Shown piece by piece: positions 26,071 to 34,748 of a stretch of DNA of 64,000 nt (the first letter of the stretch is position 1; each line of letters opens with the position of its first letter). Below the pieces are notes generated by a model. It worked only from the letters and a program-made list of their open reading frames with translations, was not told where the DNA came from and made no database searches. The position numbers were made by a program, and so were the translations under genes. Origin of the DNA: WLMZ01 sp963732585 (GTDB lineage: Bacteria; Actinomycetota; Acidimicrobiia; Acidimicrobiales; Ilumatobacteraceae); contig CAVSZY010000003.1 of the NCBI GenBank assembly GCA_963732585.1, positions 1,674,001 to 1,738,000 on the forward strand, in the 5' to 3' direction.

Positions 26071-27868
26071 TCAGAGTTCTGGTACTCGCCGCAAAACCGT
26101 TGGCGGGCGCGGTGAATGCGTCAGGCCGTGCACCTGCTCAGGGTCGGCGGCGTCCAATTCTTCAGCGACGCTGACGAGTCGGTCGGTCAGAACCGCCGCC
26201 AACGTTTGCTCCCCGGCGCTCATCGAAAGACTCGGTGCCTTGTCCAACGACATCGCCAGCGCTTCGGTGCCGCGGCGGAATGACGTCAACCAGTCAGGAA
26301 GTGCCGCAAGCGTGGCGCGATACCGAATCCATCGGTGATTGTCCCACCCGGTGAACGAGTCGCGATAGTGCGCCGACCCGAATTGATCGACCATCGCTGC
26401 AGCGGCGGCCTCGCCGCGCCTCGCCAGTCGGTCGATGGTCGGCCCGGACATGTCGAGGTTCATCCCACCCTGCTCCTTTGTCTGCAGCACCTCGACGATG
26501 CGGTCGCGGTAGCCGGGTTGGTCGAGTTGCACAACATCGGACCAGTTGCGCGCTGCGTTGAACGCTTGCCCAGCGAACCCGACGATCGCGCCCAACCCGA
26601 CGTGGGGTATCGCTGCAACACGAGGAGCGATCCCCGAGCGGTTGTCCTTCGCATAGCGAACGTTCTCGTTTTCGTCTCGGGCCTGATCGGCATCGTTGCC
26701 AAAGCGGCCCAAGTTGATGGCAAATGTCGGTCGGGTCGGCAGGGCAGCATCGAACATTTGAACAGGAAAGTTGTTGCACAGCCCGCCGTCGGTAAACCAG
26801 ACCTTGACGAGACGGTCCGTTCGACGGTCAACGGTCCACATCGGAATGGCAGAAATGAGCAGGGGAAAGCTCAGCGACATGCGGGTAGCGACGATGACGG
26901 GTAGGTCGTGTGCCAAGGGCATCCGCGTCAGCGGCGGCTTGTGGTTCGCCAGGCGGATGTTCTCGCCGCTGTCCTCGGACTTTCGCGCATTGGCCAGCAT
27001 GTGCTGCAGTACAGCGCCCGGAAAGAGCTGCGCCCACTCATCAGCATCGAAGTAGTAGCGCCCCTGCGTCATCGGCAGTTCAAACGGCTGGGATTCGCTG
27101 AGGCAGGTTGTGACGAGCCGCAGATCGACCTCGCGCTGGCGTGGCGCGACGTCGGCACTCGAAGCGCTGCCAGTCCACAGCTGCCCAAACGTCAGCGGCC
27201 CATCGACAGAAGTGGACGCAAGGTCGTCGAGCTTCGCGGAGAGCCACTCGGTAAAGCCGGGCTGGCTCGACGAGCCGGTGCGTAGCCCGGTGCAGATGCC
27301 GAAGTTGTTGCGGGCGACATGCTTCGTGAGCACCTGAAATGTGCGAATTACAGCTGCTGTGAGCACGCCGACAACTCCCACGATGATCCCGAGCGCGGCC
27401 ATCATCAAGCCCACGCCCAGCGCCTGCGTCGTGCTGAGCACGATCGCAGCCACTCCCAGTGCAGCGCCGAGGGTGCAAGCGACTGGAAAGGACCGCAATG
27501 CCGCGACGACGATGGCGACGGCCTTGTTTCCCTTCGCCGCGGTTGCGGCGACCATCAGTCGAAGCATCGGACGCGTGTCGGCGCGCGCCTGGAAGAGCGC
27601 CAAGAGGCGACCGTCGCTCAACTCGTTCGGTAGTTTGCTCAGCCGATCGAATGACCCAGAATCCCTTCCGTGTTCGGCGGCAGCACCCAGGGCTGCACCG
27701 ATAGCACCGGCGGAAGCGCCGCCGAGTCCCCGGAAACGGTAGGCCGCGCGAGAGCACGACAAGCGCTCCCGGATAGATGACACCCGAGGTAATGCCGCCT
27801 TTCATCACGACATCGCATTGCAGCTCAGGCGCAGGCTCGCTTGCGGCCTTGCGGGGGAAATCGTTCAT
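26071..27868 (-). pseudogene. Patatin-like phospholipase with membrane segments, frameshift near 27745
   Basis: ATG 27868 follows GAGGAGG and opens MNDFPRKAASEPAPELQCDVVMKGGITSGVIYPGAL, the patatin start with its glycine-rich oxyanion loop. One surplus base at about 27745 breaks the frame; without it LSR joins AYRFRGLGGASAGAIGAAL, with the nucleophile serine in GASAG. The other frame then runs to 26071 and includes three hydrophobic stretches (about residues 110-180 of the joined protein) and the second active-site residue in TDGGLCNNFPV. Length, about 598 residues, is long for the family because of the membrane insert. Patatins are lipid acyl hydrolases. The reading outside the shift is intact. 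Confidence 0.8.
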
Positions 27869-28023
27869 CTCGGCAGCCTCCTCGGCGCGATCATTCGGTC
27901 GGGTGAATGCCGAGAGGTCGACTCGGGCGCGATGTATCAGCGTCGCTGAGCCTGAGCGCACCTACACGGTGCGCTGGGGCTCCGAGATGCATCGAGCCGC
28001 GATTATGTCACGCTTCGGCACAG

Positions 28024-28395
28024 CTACGGCGCGAAACCGGGGCAGTGCGCAAACGCGGGGAAGGCAGGATCGGGAATGAATGGCTCGATCCACAGCCCCG
28101 GTCCGATCTGTAGCGGATCTCCAACCGAAATGATTTTGATGGCCGGATGATCAAAGTCGAAATCGATCAGCACGCCGCCATTGAATGGCGTCAGCTGCAG
28201 CGCCCCGGAGGCGAACAACGGCATGGCAAAGTTCTTTGCATCGCCGCGGCTAATCCCTCGGGGTTCAAGGGGTTCGTGCCCGGAACACCATTGGCCCACG
28301 ATCTCGTGGACAGTCGCTTGGGCGGGTTGCACACCGAGTGCCACAGCAGAAGCGCAGCAGGCACCAACGATGCCTAGTCGAGAAATGAAACGCAT
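28024..28395 (-). CDS. Small secreted protein of unknown function
   Basis: The 123-residue product has a clear signal peptide (MRFISRLGIVGACCASAVALGVQPAQA) with cleavage after AQA. The mature ~95 residues contain HEIVGQWCSGHEPLEPRGI and FAMPLFASGAL, a pattern I have met in other small exported actinobacterial proteins of unknown role, and a second cysteine near the end (AHCPGF) that could pair with the first. The gene stands alone between oppositely directed neighbours. Confidence 0.65.
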   Translation of the reverse strand: MRFISRLGIVGACCASAVALGVQPAQATVHEIVGQWCSGHEPLEPRGISRGDAKNFAMPLFASGALQLTPFNGGVLIDFDFDHPAIKIISVGDPLQIGPGLWIEPFIPDPAFPAFAHCPGFAP

Positions 28396-28564
28396 AAACC
28401 ACCGCTTTCCATTGACTGAATTGCCCCGATGGTCGGGAAGAAATCGTACGGCTGACGGCTCGCGAAGTCAATGGGAGTTGGCCAGCCGTCATCGATGCCA
28501 ACCCCGGCCCCCTCGCAACGATCTACGCTGCTGTGATGGCCGCCGACGACGCTGGGCGAGATAC

Positions 28565-29152
28565 ATGAAGGGGTCCGCGCTTGTAGCCGTGGTGCTCGCC
28601 GTGACGGGCTGTGGTACGGATAATGGATCCAACACGACGCCCGCGGCGTCGACCGTGGGAGCACCTAACACGTTGAACACCGAGCTCATCGCCGCCGCCT
28701 GGGACAATGACGTGGAACGAGCGCGGTCGTTGATCGCCCAAGGTGCCGACGTCAACTTCAAGGACGGCAGCGAACAGAACGCCTTCCATATCGCCACGAG
28801 CGAGGGTTATGTCGAACTGCTCGAACTCACCCTGTCCAACGGCGCCGACGTCGCGGTGTTGGACAGCTACAACGGCACCGGTTTGATCCGCGCCGCGCAT
28901 CGCGGCCATGTCGAGATCATCGAACGTCTCGTCGCCACCGACATCGACGTCAACCACGTCAACAACCTGGGATGGACGGCTCTGCTCGAATCGGTGATCC
29001 TCGGCGACGGCTCCGATCACTACGTCGCCACGGTAACGGTGCTGCTCGCCGCTGGCGCCGACCGCACCATCACCGATAACGGCGGCATGACACCACTCGA
29101 CCATGCTCGCACCAAAGGACAAGACCGCGTCGCGGCGATCCTCGCGCCGTAG
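28565..29152 (+). CDS. Ankyrin-repeat lipoprotein
   Basis: ATG 28565 begins MKGSALVAVVLAVTGCGTD, a signal with lipobox, so the protein (195 residues) is exported and lipid-anchored. Four to five ankyrin repeats follow, with typical words GADVNFKDGSEQNAFHIA, GYVELLELTLSNGADV, GHVEIIERLVATDIDVNHVN, GWTALLESV and GGMTPLDHARTKGQ. They form a protein-binding surface outside the membrane. The longer frame open from 28181 has no coding character before the signal. Confidence 0.85.
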   Translation: MKGSALVAVVLAVTGCGTDNGSNTTPAASTVGAPNTLNTELIAAAWDNDVERARSLIAQGADVNFKDGSEQNAFHIATSEGYVELLELTLSNGADVAVLDSYNGTGLIRAAHRGHVEIIERLVATDIDVNHVNNLGWTALLESVILGDGSDHYVATVTVLLAAGADRTITDNGGMTPLDHARTKGQDRVAAILAP

Positions 29153-29256
29153 TTTCGAGCCGCGCCGAGGTTTTGCGCGCTGCACGTCGCTCAGCGAGAG
29201 GGAGCGCACGCGACGTCCGCTCCTCGCCTTGACCAGCGGTAGCGGTAGCGGTAGCG

Positions 29257-30213
29257 CTAAACCGAAGCGTCGCTCGGATATCCGGCGTACGAGGCCTTGA
29301 ACACACCCTGGTGCAACAACACCTCGGCGACGGCCCGGCCACCGTCGAACAGCGTGGTGCGGGTCCAGAACGACTCGGTGCGCTTGCTCTGCCCGAGAGC
29401 GATGAGTTCGCGCGCGAGCCGATACTCCCGCCCGACGAGCACCGGGCCGTCGATCATCCGTACCTCGAGATCGATGAACAACCCGACCGACGGCTGTCGG
29501 GCGACGAAGCCAGCATCCTTGGAGAAAGCATTGGTCAACACGCTGAGCATTTCGAACGGCATCACCGGCGCACCCCACGGCGTCGCGGCACCGTCGGCGT
29601 GATAGCCAAGCTGCTCGGTGATCGTTGCCAACTTCTGGCGCAACGTGAACGGATAGAGGTCACCGAGGTGATCGTCGAACCCCACCCCGGCCACTTCCTC
29701 GCGGGCGCCGCGCTGGCCCACCGTCATCCGATCGATGATGTACAGCTGCCCAGGCGGGGTGGCCTGCACGCCGGCCAGCCGCAGCGACAGCGCTGTGTCG
29801 CCGTGCTCGGGGCCGATCGACGCCGTGCCGGTCAGCACCGGGGTGCCATCAGCCTTGTGGGCATCGAGACGTCCCATCGTTGCCCCAGGGCCCTCGAGCG
29901 ACAACTGTGCCCGCACCTGCTCGCCCTCGATCACCATGTTCTGGAAATGTGCACTGATGCACCCGTGCGTGAACCAGCGATCACCCCACACGGCAGCGGC
30001 AAGCGGCTCGAACTGCGAGAAGTGCGTTGGACCCTCGATCGGTGCGCCAGGCAAGCCGAGCTTGGCGGCGGACCCGGCATCGTGGACGCTCTTGTGTCCA
30101 CCGTAGGACTGCTCGGCGAGCATCTGGACTGGCTCGCGCAACGGGCCGGACAAGGTGATCGGGGTGGAGCTGAGCAAGCCGTGATTCGACACGGCCGAGA
30201 CACGCTCACTCAT
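29257..30213 (-). CDS. Hot-dog-fold (MaoC-like dehydratase/thioesterase) protein
   Basis: The 318-residue protein contains a GPTHFSQFEPLAAAVWGDRWFTHGCISAHFQNMVIEGEQVRA segment (given here as a motif region around residues 60-105: GPTHFSQF, WFTHGCISAHF, EGEQVRA) that resembles hydratase 2/MaoC double hot-dog proteins acting on acyl-CoA. The C-terminal half has RTTLFDGGRAVAEVLLHQGVFK, a second hot-dog-like end. ATG 30213 overlaps the end of the upstream VOC gene by eight bases, so both are translated from one transcript. The exact reaction is not known. Confidence 0.6.
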   Translation of the reverse strand: MSERVSAVSNHGLLSSTPITLSGPLREPVQMLAEQSYGGHKSVHDAGSAAKLGLPGAPIEGPTHFSQFEPLAAAVWGDRWFTHGCISAHFQNMVIEGEQVRAQLSLEGPGATMGRLDAHKADGTPVLTGTASIGPEHGDTALSLRLAGVQATPPGQLYIIDRMTVGQRGAREEVAGVGFDDHLGDLYPFTLRQKLATITEQLGYHADGAATPWGAPVMPFEMLSVLTNAFSKDAGFVARQPSVGLFIDLEVRMIDGPVLVGREYRLARELIALGQSKRTESFWTRTTLFDGGRAVAEVLLHQGVFKASYAGYPSDASV

Positions 30214-30982
30214 CGTGTACGACCATCGAGATGATGCTGAACACCGCTCCACTCGGATCGTTTAACACCGCAGCGCGCCCAACATTGGGAATGTCGAAGG
30301 GCGGCACCGGCACCTCGCCACCGAGTTCTACGGCCGTCGCCGCCGTTGCATCGGTATCGGCGACCGTGAAATAGACCATCCAATGGTTCGGTAGATCGGC
30401 AGGCCATTCGTCGCCGTCCATCGCCATCAACCCAGCAACGGTGTGCTCGGGCTCGACCGTCTGAAACTCGATATAGCCGGGCTTGCGATCGACCTTCCAC
30501 CCGAAGACGGCCTGGTAGAAAGCAACGGATTCGTCGACGGCGCGGGTGGTCAGCTCGTTCCAACAGAATGTGCCTGGTTCGTTGACCAGGCCCGATCCGA
30601 TGTGGTCGCGCGGCTCCCACACACTGAACACCGCCCCGCCAGGATCGCTGGCCACGGCCATACGACCGGCATCGAGCACGTCGAACGCAGGGACGATCAC
30701 CGTGGCGCCAGCGGCCGCAATCGCCTGCGTCGTCGCCTCAGCGTTGGCGACGGTGATGTAGGTGGTCCACCACGGCGGCGACTCCGGGTTCACCTGTGGA
30801 CCGAGGCCAGCGACGGGCACACCGCGCAACATGCACATCCGGTAGCCGCCGGCCTCTGGTGGGCCTTCCTCGATCTGCCAGCCGAACAACGCGCTGTAGA
30901 ACGCGACGGCACCGGCTGGATCGGGTGTTCCCAGATCGACCCACGACGGGGTCCCTGGCGCATATGTGGACACGATCGGCAT
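30206..30982 (-). CDS. VOC (glyoxalase/bleomycin-resistance-fold) protein with two domains
   Basis: The 258-residue protein consists of two similar VOC domains: PSWVDLGTPDPAGAVAFYSALFGW starts the first and FCWNELTTRAVDESVAFYQAVFGW the second, each ending with a GAVFS(V/I) strand (PGGAVFSVWEP, PSGAVFSIIS). The family binds a metal between beta-alpha-beta modules and includes glyoxalases and dioxygenases. A strong AGGAGG precedes ATG 30982. It is coupled to the hot-dog-fold gene. Similar two-domain proteins in mycobacteria are of uncertain role. Confidence 0.88.
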   Translation of the reverse strand: MPIVSTYAPGTPSWVDLGTPDPAGAVAFYSALFGWQIEEGPPEAGGYRMCMLRGVPVAGLGPQVNPESPPWWTTYITVANAEATTQAIAAAGATVIVPAFDVLDAGRMAVASDPGGAVFSVWEPRDHIGSGLVNEPGTFCWNELTTRAVDESVAFYQAVFGWKVDRKPGYIEFQTVEPEHTVAGLMAMDGDEWPADLPNHWMVYFTVADTDATAATAVELGGEVPVPPFDIPNVGRAAVLNDPSGAVFSIISMVVHDE

Positions 30983-30994
30983 GTGTCAGCCTCC

Positions 30995-31305
30995 TCATAC
31001 TGGCGCGGCGGGCTCGTCTCGCGGCAGCGACCCTATCGCACCTGGTTTCGCCCCGATCACCCCTCTCTGGCGACCACGAGCAGGTGACGAACGAGCAGGT
31101 GACGAACGAGCAGGTGACGAACGAGCGAGGTAGGCCTCCAGGGCGCTGGCCTGTTCGGCCATCGCCCGTTTGAACAAGCGGGCGGCGACGGCGACAACAC
31201 CGCAGGATCGATCGATGGCGCCGCCTCAGGCGAATTGACCGCCGCGAACACTCGATCCGGCGACGCGGCGAGCGTCGAGGTGTGCTCGATGAGGGTAGTA
31301 CGCAT
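30995..31305 (-). pseudogene. SRPBCC-family (polyketide cyclase/START fold) gene remnant
   Basis: ATG 31305 gives MRTTLIEHTSTLAASPDRVFAAVNSPEAAPSIDP, the usual start of an SRPBCC ligand-binding domain, which stops making sense after about 37 residues. A different frame then gives LFKRAMAEQASALEAYLAR, which looks like the C-terminal helix of the same fold. The central ~100 residues are absent, so this is a deleted gene. The end has been extended by the 15-base repeats described separately. Confidence 0.5.
31081..31125. repeat. Three exact copies of a 15-base tandem repeat
   Basis: CAGGTGACGAACGAG is repeated three times without change (31081-31095, 31096-31110, 31111-31125), and a partial copy (ACGAG) precedes it. 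It falls at the end of the SRPBCC remnant and, being a multiple of three, encodes ARSSP-type units on the minus strand. Perfect identity suggests recent slippage. Confidence 0.9.
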
Positions 31306-31419
31306 CGCCGGAGCTCTATTCGGTGTGGTGAATGGCGGCGAACGACACGTTCTTGGTCGGGGTCCTGCGCCCTCACCCTCGCTGGGCGAGGGCAGCGCAG
31401 GCGACATCGAGCGGGGTCT

Positions 31420-31794
31420 TTACGCTTCGATCAGCGGCACCTCGTAGGAACGGAACGCGCTGTCACGACTGACAACGGAGCAGTTCTCGACCTGAGCCTG
31501 AGCGATCAGCATCCGATCGAAGGGATCACGATGATGCGCTGGTAGCCGAGCGGCGGCGCGACTGTGGCGCGCCGTGATCGGCAGCCACGACATACCCGAT
31601 GCCGGCACCTCCGCAAGCAAGTCTGCATCAACAACGAGTTTTCCAAGAGCGGCCTTGATCTCTAGCTCCCAAATTGAAGCACTGCTGACGAACACCGTGT
31701 TCGTGGGGTCGGCAATGGCCGCCCGGGCCACATCGGACATCGCCATGTCCCCCAGCCACCACAGCAGGCAGTGGGAATCGAGCAGAACATTCAC
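31420..31794 (-). CDS. vapC: PIN-domain toxin VapC
   Basis: The 124-residue protein begins VNVLLDSHCLLWWLGD (first acidic residue of the PIN active site), and has SIWELEIKAALGKL (second acid) and HHRDPFDRMLIAQAQ with VVSRDSAF (remaining acids). PIN toxins are metal-dependent RNases that usually cut tRNA or rRNA. GTG 31794 is chosen because it overlaps the antitoxin stop by four bases (GTGA). The HHRDPFDRML type is the common VapC subgroup paired with Phd-type antitoxins. Confidence 0.92.
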   Translation of the reverse strand: MNVLLDSHCLLWWLGDMAMSDVARAAIADPTNTVFVSSASIWELEIKAALGKLVVDADLLAEVPASGMSWLPITARHSRAAARLPAHHRDPFDRMLIAQAQVENCSVVSRDSAFRSYEVPLIEA

Positions 31795-32033
31795 TCGGCC
31801 ACGCCCTCGAATGCGTCGAGAAGCCAAGCTGGAGTCTCTTCGATGTCGTCGGACATCCGAATCTTGCCGCGCAGCCGACCAGGAACCCGGATCGGGCCCG
31901 GCGCAGCGAGCGCCACGAGGCGCGCCACTGGTCGACCAGCGCGCGCCACGACAATCTCCTCACCAGCGGCGGCGCGATCGATCAGCCGCGAGAGATGAGT
32001 CTTGGCGTCGTGGACGTTTACAACGGTTGACAT
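31791..32033 (-). CDS. vapB: Phd/YefM-type antitoxin (VapB)
   Basis: The 80-residue protein begins MSTVVNVHDAKTHLSRLIDRAAAGEEIVVARAGRPVARLV (residues 1-40: the Phd/YefM DNA-binding and dimer fold, with AKTHLSRL and GRPVARL as key words). The C-terminal part, DDIEETPAWLLDAFEG, is the toxin-binding tail. It precedes vapC with a four-base overlap, the normal order for such operons. Confidence 0.92.
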   Translation of the reverse strand: MSTVVNVHDAKTHLSRLIDRAAAGEEIVVARAGRPVARLVALAAPGPIRVPGRLRGKIRMSDDIEETPAWLLDAFEGVAE

Positions 32034-32073
32034 GAAGATTAGTCTAGTCCGACTTAGTCAATCTTTTGGGAAC

Positions 32074-32300
32074 GGTCTTCGAGCCGGGATGCACGTCGTC
32101 CCGTTCGGGTACGAGGTCGCCGCCGAATACAGCATCGAAGCCCCGGTGCTCGCCGGGCGCATTGTCACTTGGGATCCGCATCGCAGCCTCGTGTGGAAAT
32201 GGGACGACGAGCGGGTGACCTATGAACTCGAGCCAACGGCGAGCGGCACACGCCTGACCTGCTCGTTCGACTCGGCGCCCCAGCCGACGCTGGATGAGAC
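32074..32300 (+). pseudogene. SRPBCC/AHSA1-like gene fragment
   Basis: The plus strand reads GLRAGMHVVPFGYEV, SIEAPVLAGRIVTWDPHRSLVWKW and VTYELEPTASGTRLTCSFD, the central strands of an AHSA1-type SRPBCC domain. No start or N-terminal strand precedes it (the frame begins inside the antitoxin region), and after CSFDSAPQP the similarity is lost. It is a truncated fragment with no sign of expression. Confidence 0.5.
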
Positions 32301-32349
32301 ACCGATGAGCAGGACTTCGCTGTGCGTCGAGTCGAACTTTGTCGCGGAG

Positions 32350-33771
32350 TTATGTCGCCGTGCGGCGATAGAGAGTCTGGCGGCCTCGCCGACCCTGGTC
32401 CCGCACGACGTCGTCAGCGACGAGACGGCGAAGGTCTCGTCTGATCACCGGTTGGCTACGTCCGAGCCGCATCGCCAGTTCTTCAACGGTGGCGATCGAA
32501 TCCCCAAGTTCTACGAGCAACGCTGAGATGGAATCGGAGTACGCCTCTCCGTCAGCAAGGGTCGAGCGGCACACCGCAGTAAAACGAACAGCGTCATCGA
32601 CGAACAGTGGCCGCGGGTAGCGACGCTGTTCGAAGGCACTCAGGATCGTCGGAATGCCAGTTGCCAGTTGTTCGACAGTTCGATCGCCATTGGGCAGCGG
32701 AACGTGCGCCGCTATCGACATCAGCGTCGCGTTTCTGGCAGGCGTAACGCCACGAGTGCCGAGTTCCTCGACGGTAACGCCATACAAGCCGCCCGGATTT
32801 CGAAGGATGAGCTCGCCTGGACTAAGCGTGACCATCACCGGTTCGTTGATCGACCAAGACAGGTCGCGGTGGAGCAGTGCGTTGCCGACAAGCTCGCGAA
32901 CGGCGTCTGGCGGCCACTCCCGCTCGTTGGATACATGCCCGGATCCACTTCCGCGGATCGCAGTGCCGGATCGGCGAGCAACCCAGTCGATCGTTGCCTC
33001 GATCATTTCCGGGATGGAGCCCTCGATCCTCGGTGCGTCGAGCGCCCGAAGTTCAGAATCGCCGGTCCGATGCACCGCCCGCACATGTACGCCGGGCAGA
33101 AACTGCTGAGGGAACACGCCAAGTGCCAGAACGGCCGCCGTCGTGGGTCGACCATCGACCAAAACGCTTGAGGCGTGGAGGAGATCCTCGTCGCTCATCG
33201 AACGGAGTCGACTCGCGGGCGCTGCAGCGGTGCGGCGGGAGCGAAGATACTTCTCCAGCTGATCGCCGTCGAGGTCATTTATCGTCGAGCCATTGACCGC
33301 GGCACGGTCGTGGTTGGGCGCCAGTCGCGTCGCGAAGAGCGCCTGTTCGTCGAGAGCCGATGCCTTGTAGTCGCCGTCGAACGTCCGTATCCAGACTCCT
33401 TGGCGTCGACCGCTTCTGACCCGACATGGCTTGGCTCCAGGTGCCGTTTCCGAGACGCTCACGACGACAATCTCGTGACCATCGAGGACGCAAATCTCAA
33501 TGTCAATCCCCGGCGGCGGATCGAGGAGTTGACGGCTAAGATCGGCGATCTGTCGGCTGAGCGCAGGCGCATCGATGGCCACGCCTCGAAATCCGGCGGC
33601 TTCGTCGACGCCAAGTAGCAGGATGCCACCCCCTGGGCGATTGGCGAAGGCACAGATTGTGGCGATTGCGTTCTCCGGCAGTCCACCAACAGCCCGTTTT
33701 GCTTCCACCCCCGAGGTATCTGTGCCGAGCACCCGGAGATCTGCGGTGAGCTGAGCTACATCAACGGTCAT
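32350..33771 (-). CDS. AlbA_2-domain (Schlafen-like) transcriptional regulator with ATPase-like C-terminus
   Basis: The protein has 473 residues from ATG 33771; a longer open frame upstream has no coding look. Residues 15-130 form the AlbA_2 putative DNA-binding domain (GVEAKRAVGGLPENAIATICAFAN, GGGILLLGVDE). The middle has the VRELVGNALLHRDLS segment of the HATPase_c_4 region (ALLHRDL), ending LRNPGGLYG. The C-terminus has a winged-helix part (TVEELAMRLGRSQPVIRRDLRRLVADDVV). Such regulators control nearby or distant genes; targets here are not known. Four GGTAACA-like words directly upstream suggest autoregulation. Confidence 0.85.
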   Translation of the reverse strand: MTVDVAQLTADLRVLGTDTSGVEAKRAVGGLPENAIATICAFANRPGGGILLLGVDEAAGFRGVAIDAPALSRQIADLSRQLLDPPPGIDIEICVLDGHEIVVVSVSETAPGAKPCRVRSGRRQGVWIRTFDGDYKASALDEQALFATRLAPNHDRAAVNGSTINDLDGDQLEKYLRSRRTAAAPASRLRSMSDEDLLHASSVLVDGRPTTAAVLALGVFPQQFLPGVHVRAVHRTGDSELRALDAPRIEGSIPEMIEATIDWVARRSGTAIRGSGSGHVSNEREWPPDAVRELVGNALLHRDLSWSINEPVMVTLSPGELILRNPGGLYGVTVEELGTRGVTPARNATLMSIAAHVPLPNGDRTVEQLATGIPTILSAFEQRRYPRPLFVDDAVRFTAVCRSTLADGEAYSDSISALLVELGDSIATVEELAMRLGRSQPVIRRDLRRLVADDVVRDQGRRGRQTLYRRTAT

Positions 33772-33779
33772 GTAATTGA

Positions 33780-33823
33780 TGTTACCCGGTTCAGGTAACA
33801 CCAAGGGTAACATCAACGTAACA
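33780..33823. promoter_or_regulatory. Array of four GGTAACA-type half-sites upstream of the AlbA regulator
   Basis: TGTTACC at 33780-33786 and GGTAACA at 33794-33800 form an exact inverted repeat (7-base spacer). A second GGTAACA follows at 33806-33812 and CGTAACA at 33817-33823, the last three spaced by 12 and 11 bases, i.e. about one helical turn. It begins nine bases before the regulator's ATG on the opposite strand, so a bound protein would block its promoter. Confidence 0.6.
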
Positions 33824-34016
33824 TCATTCACAAATGGTGATGATAGGTCTCGCCATCGATGCCCTTTCCTTACCTTCTTCACACGCCGATGCACGCCCGG
33901 ACGGTCGCTTCTTGAGCCGCAAAAGTTGATGGAGCGACCTTCACCGTTTGCATCCGGGATGGCGCTGACAAGGGCGCCAAAGCTAGCTTCCGCTGTCGCC
34001 GAAGTAGGTTGGTCCA

Positions 34017-34397
34017 GTGGTCTCGCCAGCCTTCGTCTTCCACAGTGACAACTGGGAGGCAACCGTGATCCGGATCGACGAGGCCCACTATTTCGAGGAA
34101 ATCGACATGGCCGATCAGTCGGACTACCTGGCATTCGATATCGATGGCAATCGCCTCCGTCTCGTGTTCGGTGAGCGTTCGGTCAGGTTCGAGCCAACGG
34201 GCGAACGGGACCAACGGTCCCTACATCAGTTGGCGAGTAGCTACTGGCGTCACACCGTGGATTCTCCCGAACATCTTCTCGAGGTAGCGAATGAAGACCT
34301 ACTGGGCCGCTGGCAGCGGCGATGGCCGAAGCGACCTCGATGGCTGGCAGACCGAATGCACGGCGCCACACCACCAGCCCCGTTCACAATGCGATGA
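34017..34397 (+). CDS. Hypothetical acidic protein
   Basis: The frame encodes up to 126 residues with a balanced, protein-like composition (VIRIDEAHYFEEIDMADQSDYLAFDIDGNRLRLVFGE in the first third, key words only: HYFEEID, YLAFDIDG, LRLVFGE). Two alternating hydrophobic strands are seen and the end is Arg/Trp-rich (RWQRRWPKRPRW). There is no clear ribosome site; GTG 34017 or ATG 34107 could start it. No family recognised. Confidence 0.4.
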   Translation: MVSPAFVFHSDNWEATVIRIDEAHYFEEIDMADQSDYLAFDIDGNRLRLVFGERSVRFEPTGERDQRSLHQLASSYWRHTVDSPEHLLEVANEDLLGRWQRRWPKRPRWLADRMHGATPPAPFTMR

Positions 34398-34486
34398 CGC
34401 GCCTATTTGGGAATACGGGACGTATCCATTCGCTCGTCGCTCACCACCTTGGTCGCGCTGAAGTTCCCTCGGTGGACGCACGCCCT

Positions 34487-34642
34487 ATGGACATCCCGCA
34501 GGATTGGGGTGCCGTTTCACCGACGTGGATGACCCTGGCGCTGTCGCAGGCGTTCCCCGGCATCGAAGTCGACAGCGTCGATATCGTCGTATGCGACGAC
34601 GGCACGAATCGTCGTGCCCGCTTGGCGCTGTCGTGTCGCGGT
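34487..34642 (+). pseudogene. N-terminal fragment of an APH-type phosphotransferase
   Basis: From ATG 34487 the frame reads MDIPQDWGAVSPTWMTLALSQAFPG, then VDSVDIVVCDDGTNRRARLALS, which is the usual beginning of an APH-family kinase of the type with TNRRARL at the nucleotide-binding strand. After about 50 residues the similarity ends and the DUF1479 gene begins 100 bases later. The kinase core is missing, so this is a fragment. Confidence 0.5.
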
Positions 34643-34748
34643 GCTTCCCGAACGCCTTCGCAACGAACTGTGCATGGCTGCCAGCCGGATTGTCGATCTC
34701 CATCAGCCGCTGACCAACCGAGCCCGACGCGCTCTAGGCTCGAAGAAC

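Noticed and set aside
29238..29256. Three GGTAGC units between the ankyrin gene and the hot-dog gene
   Set aside because: Too short to be more than chance in this base composition, and no gene or pairing is affected.
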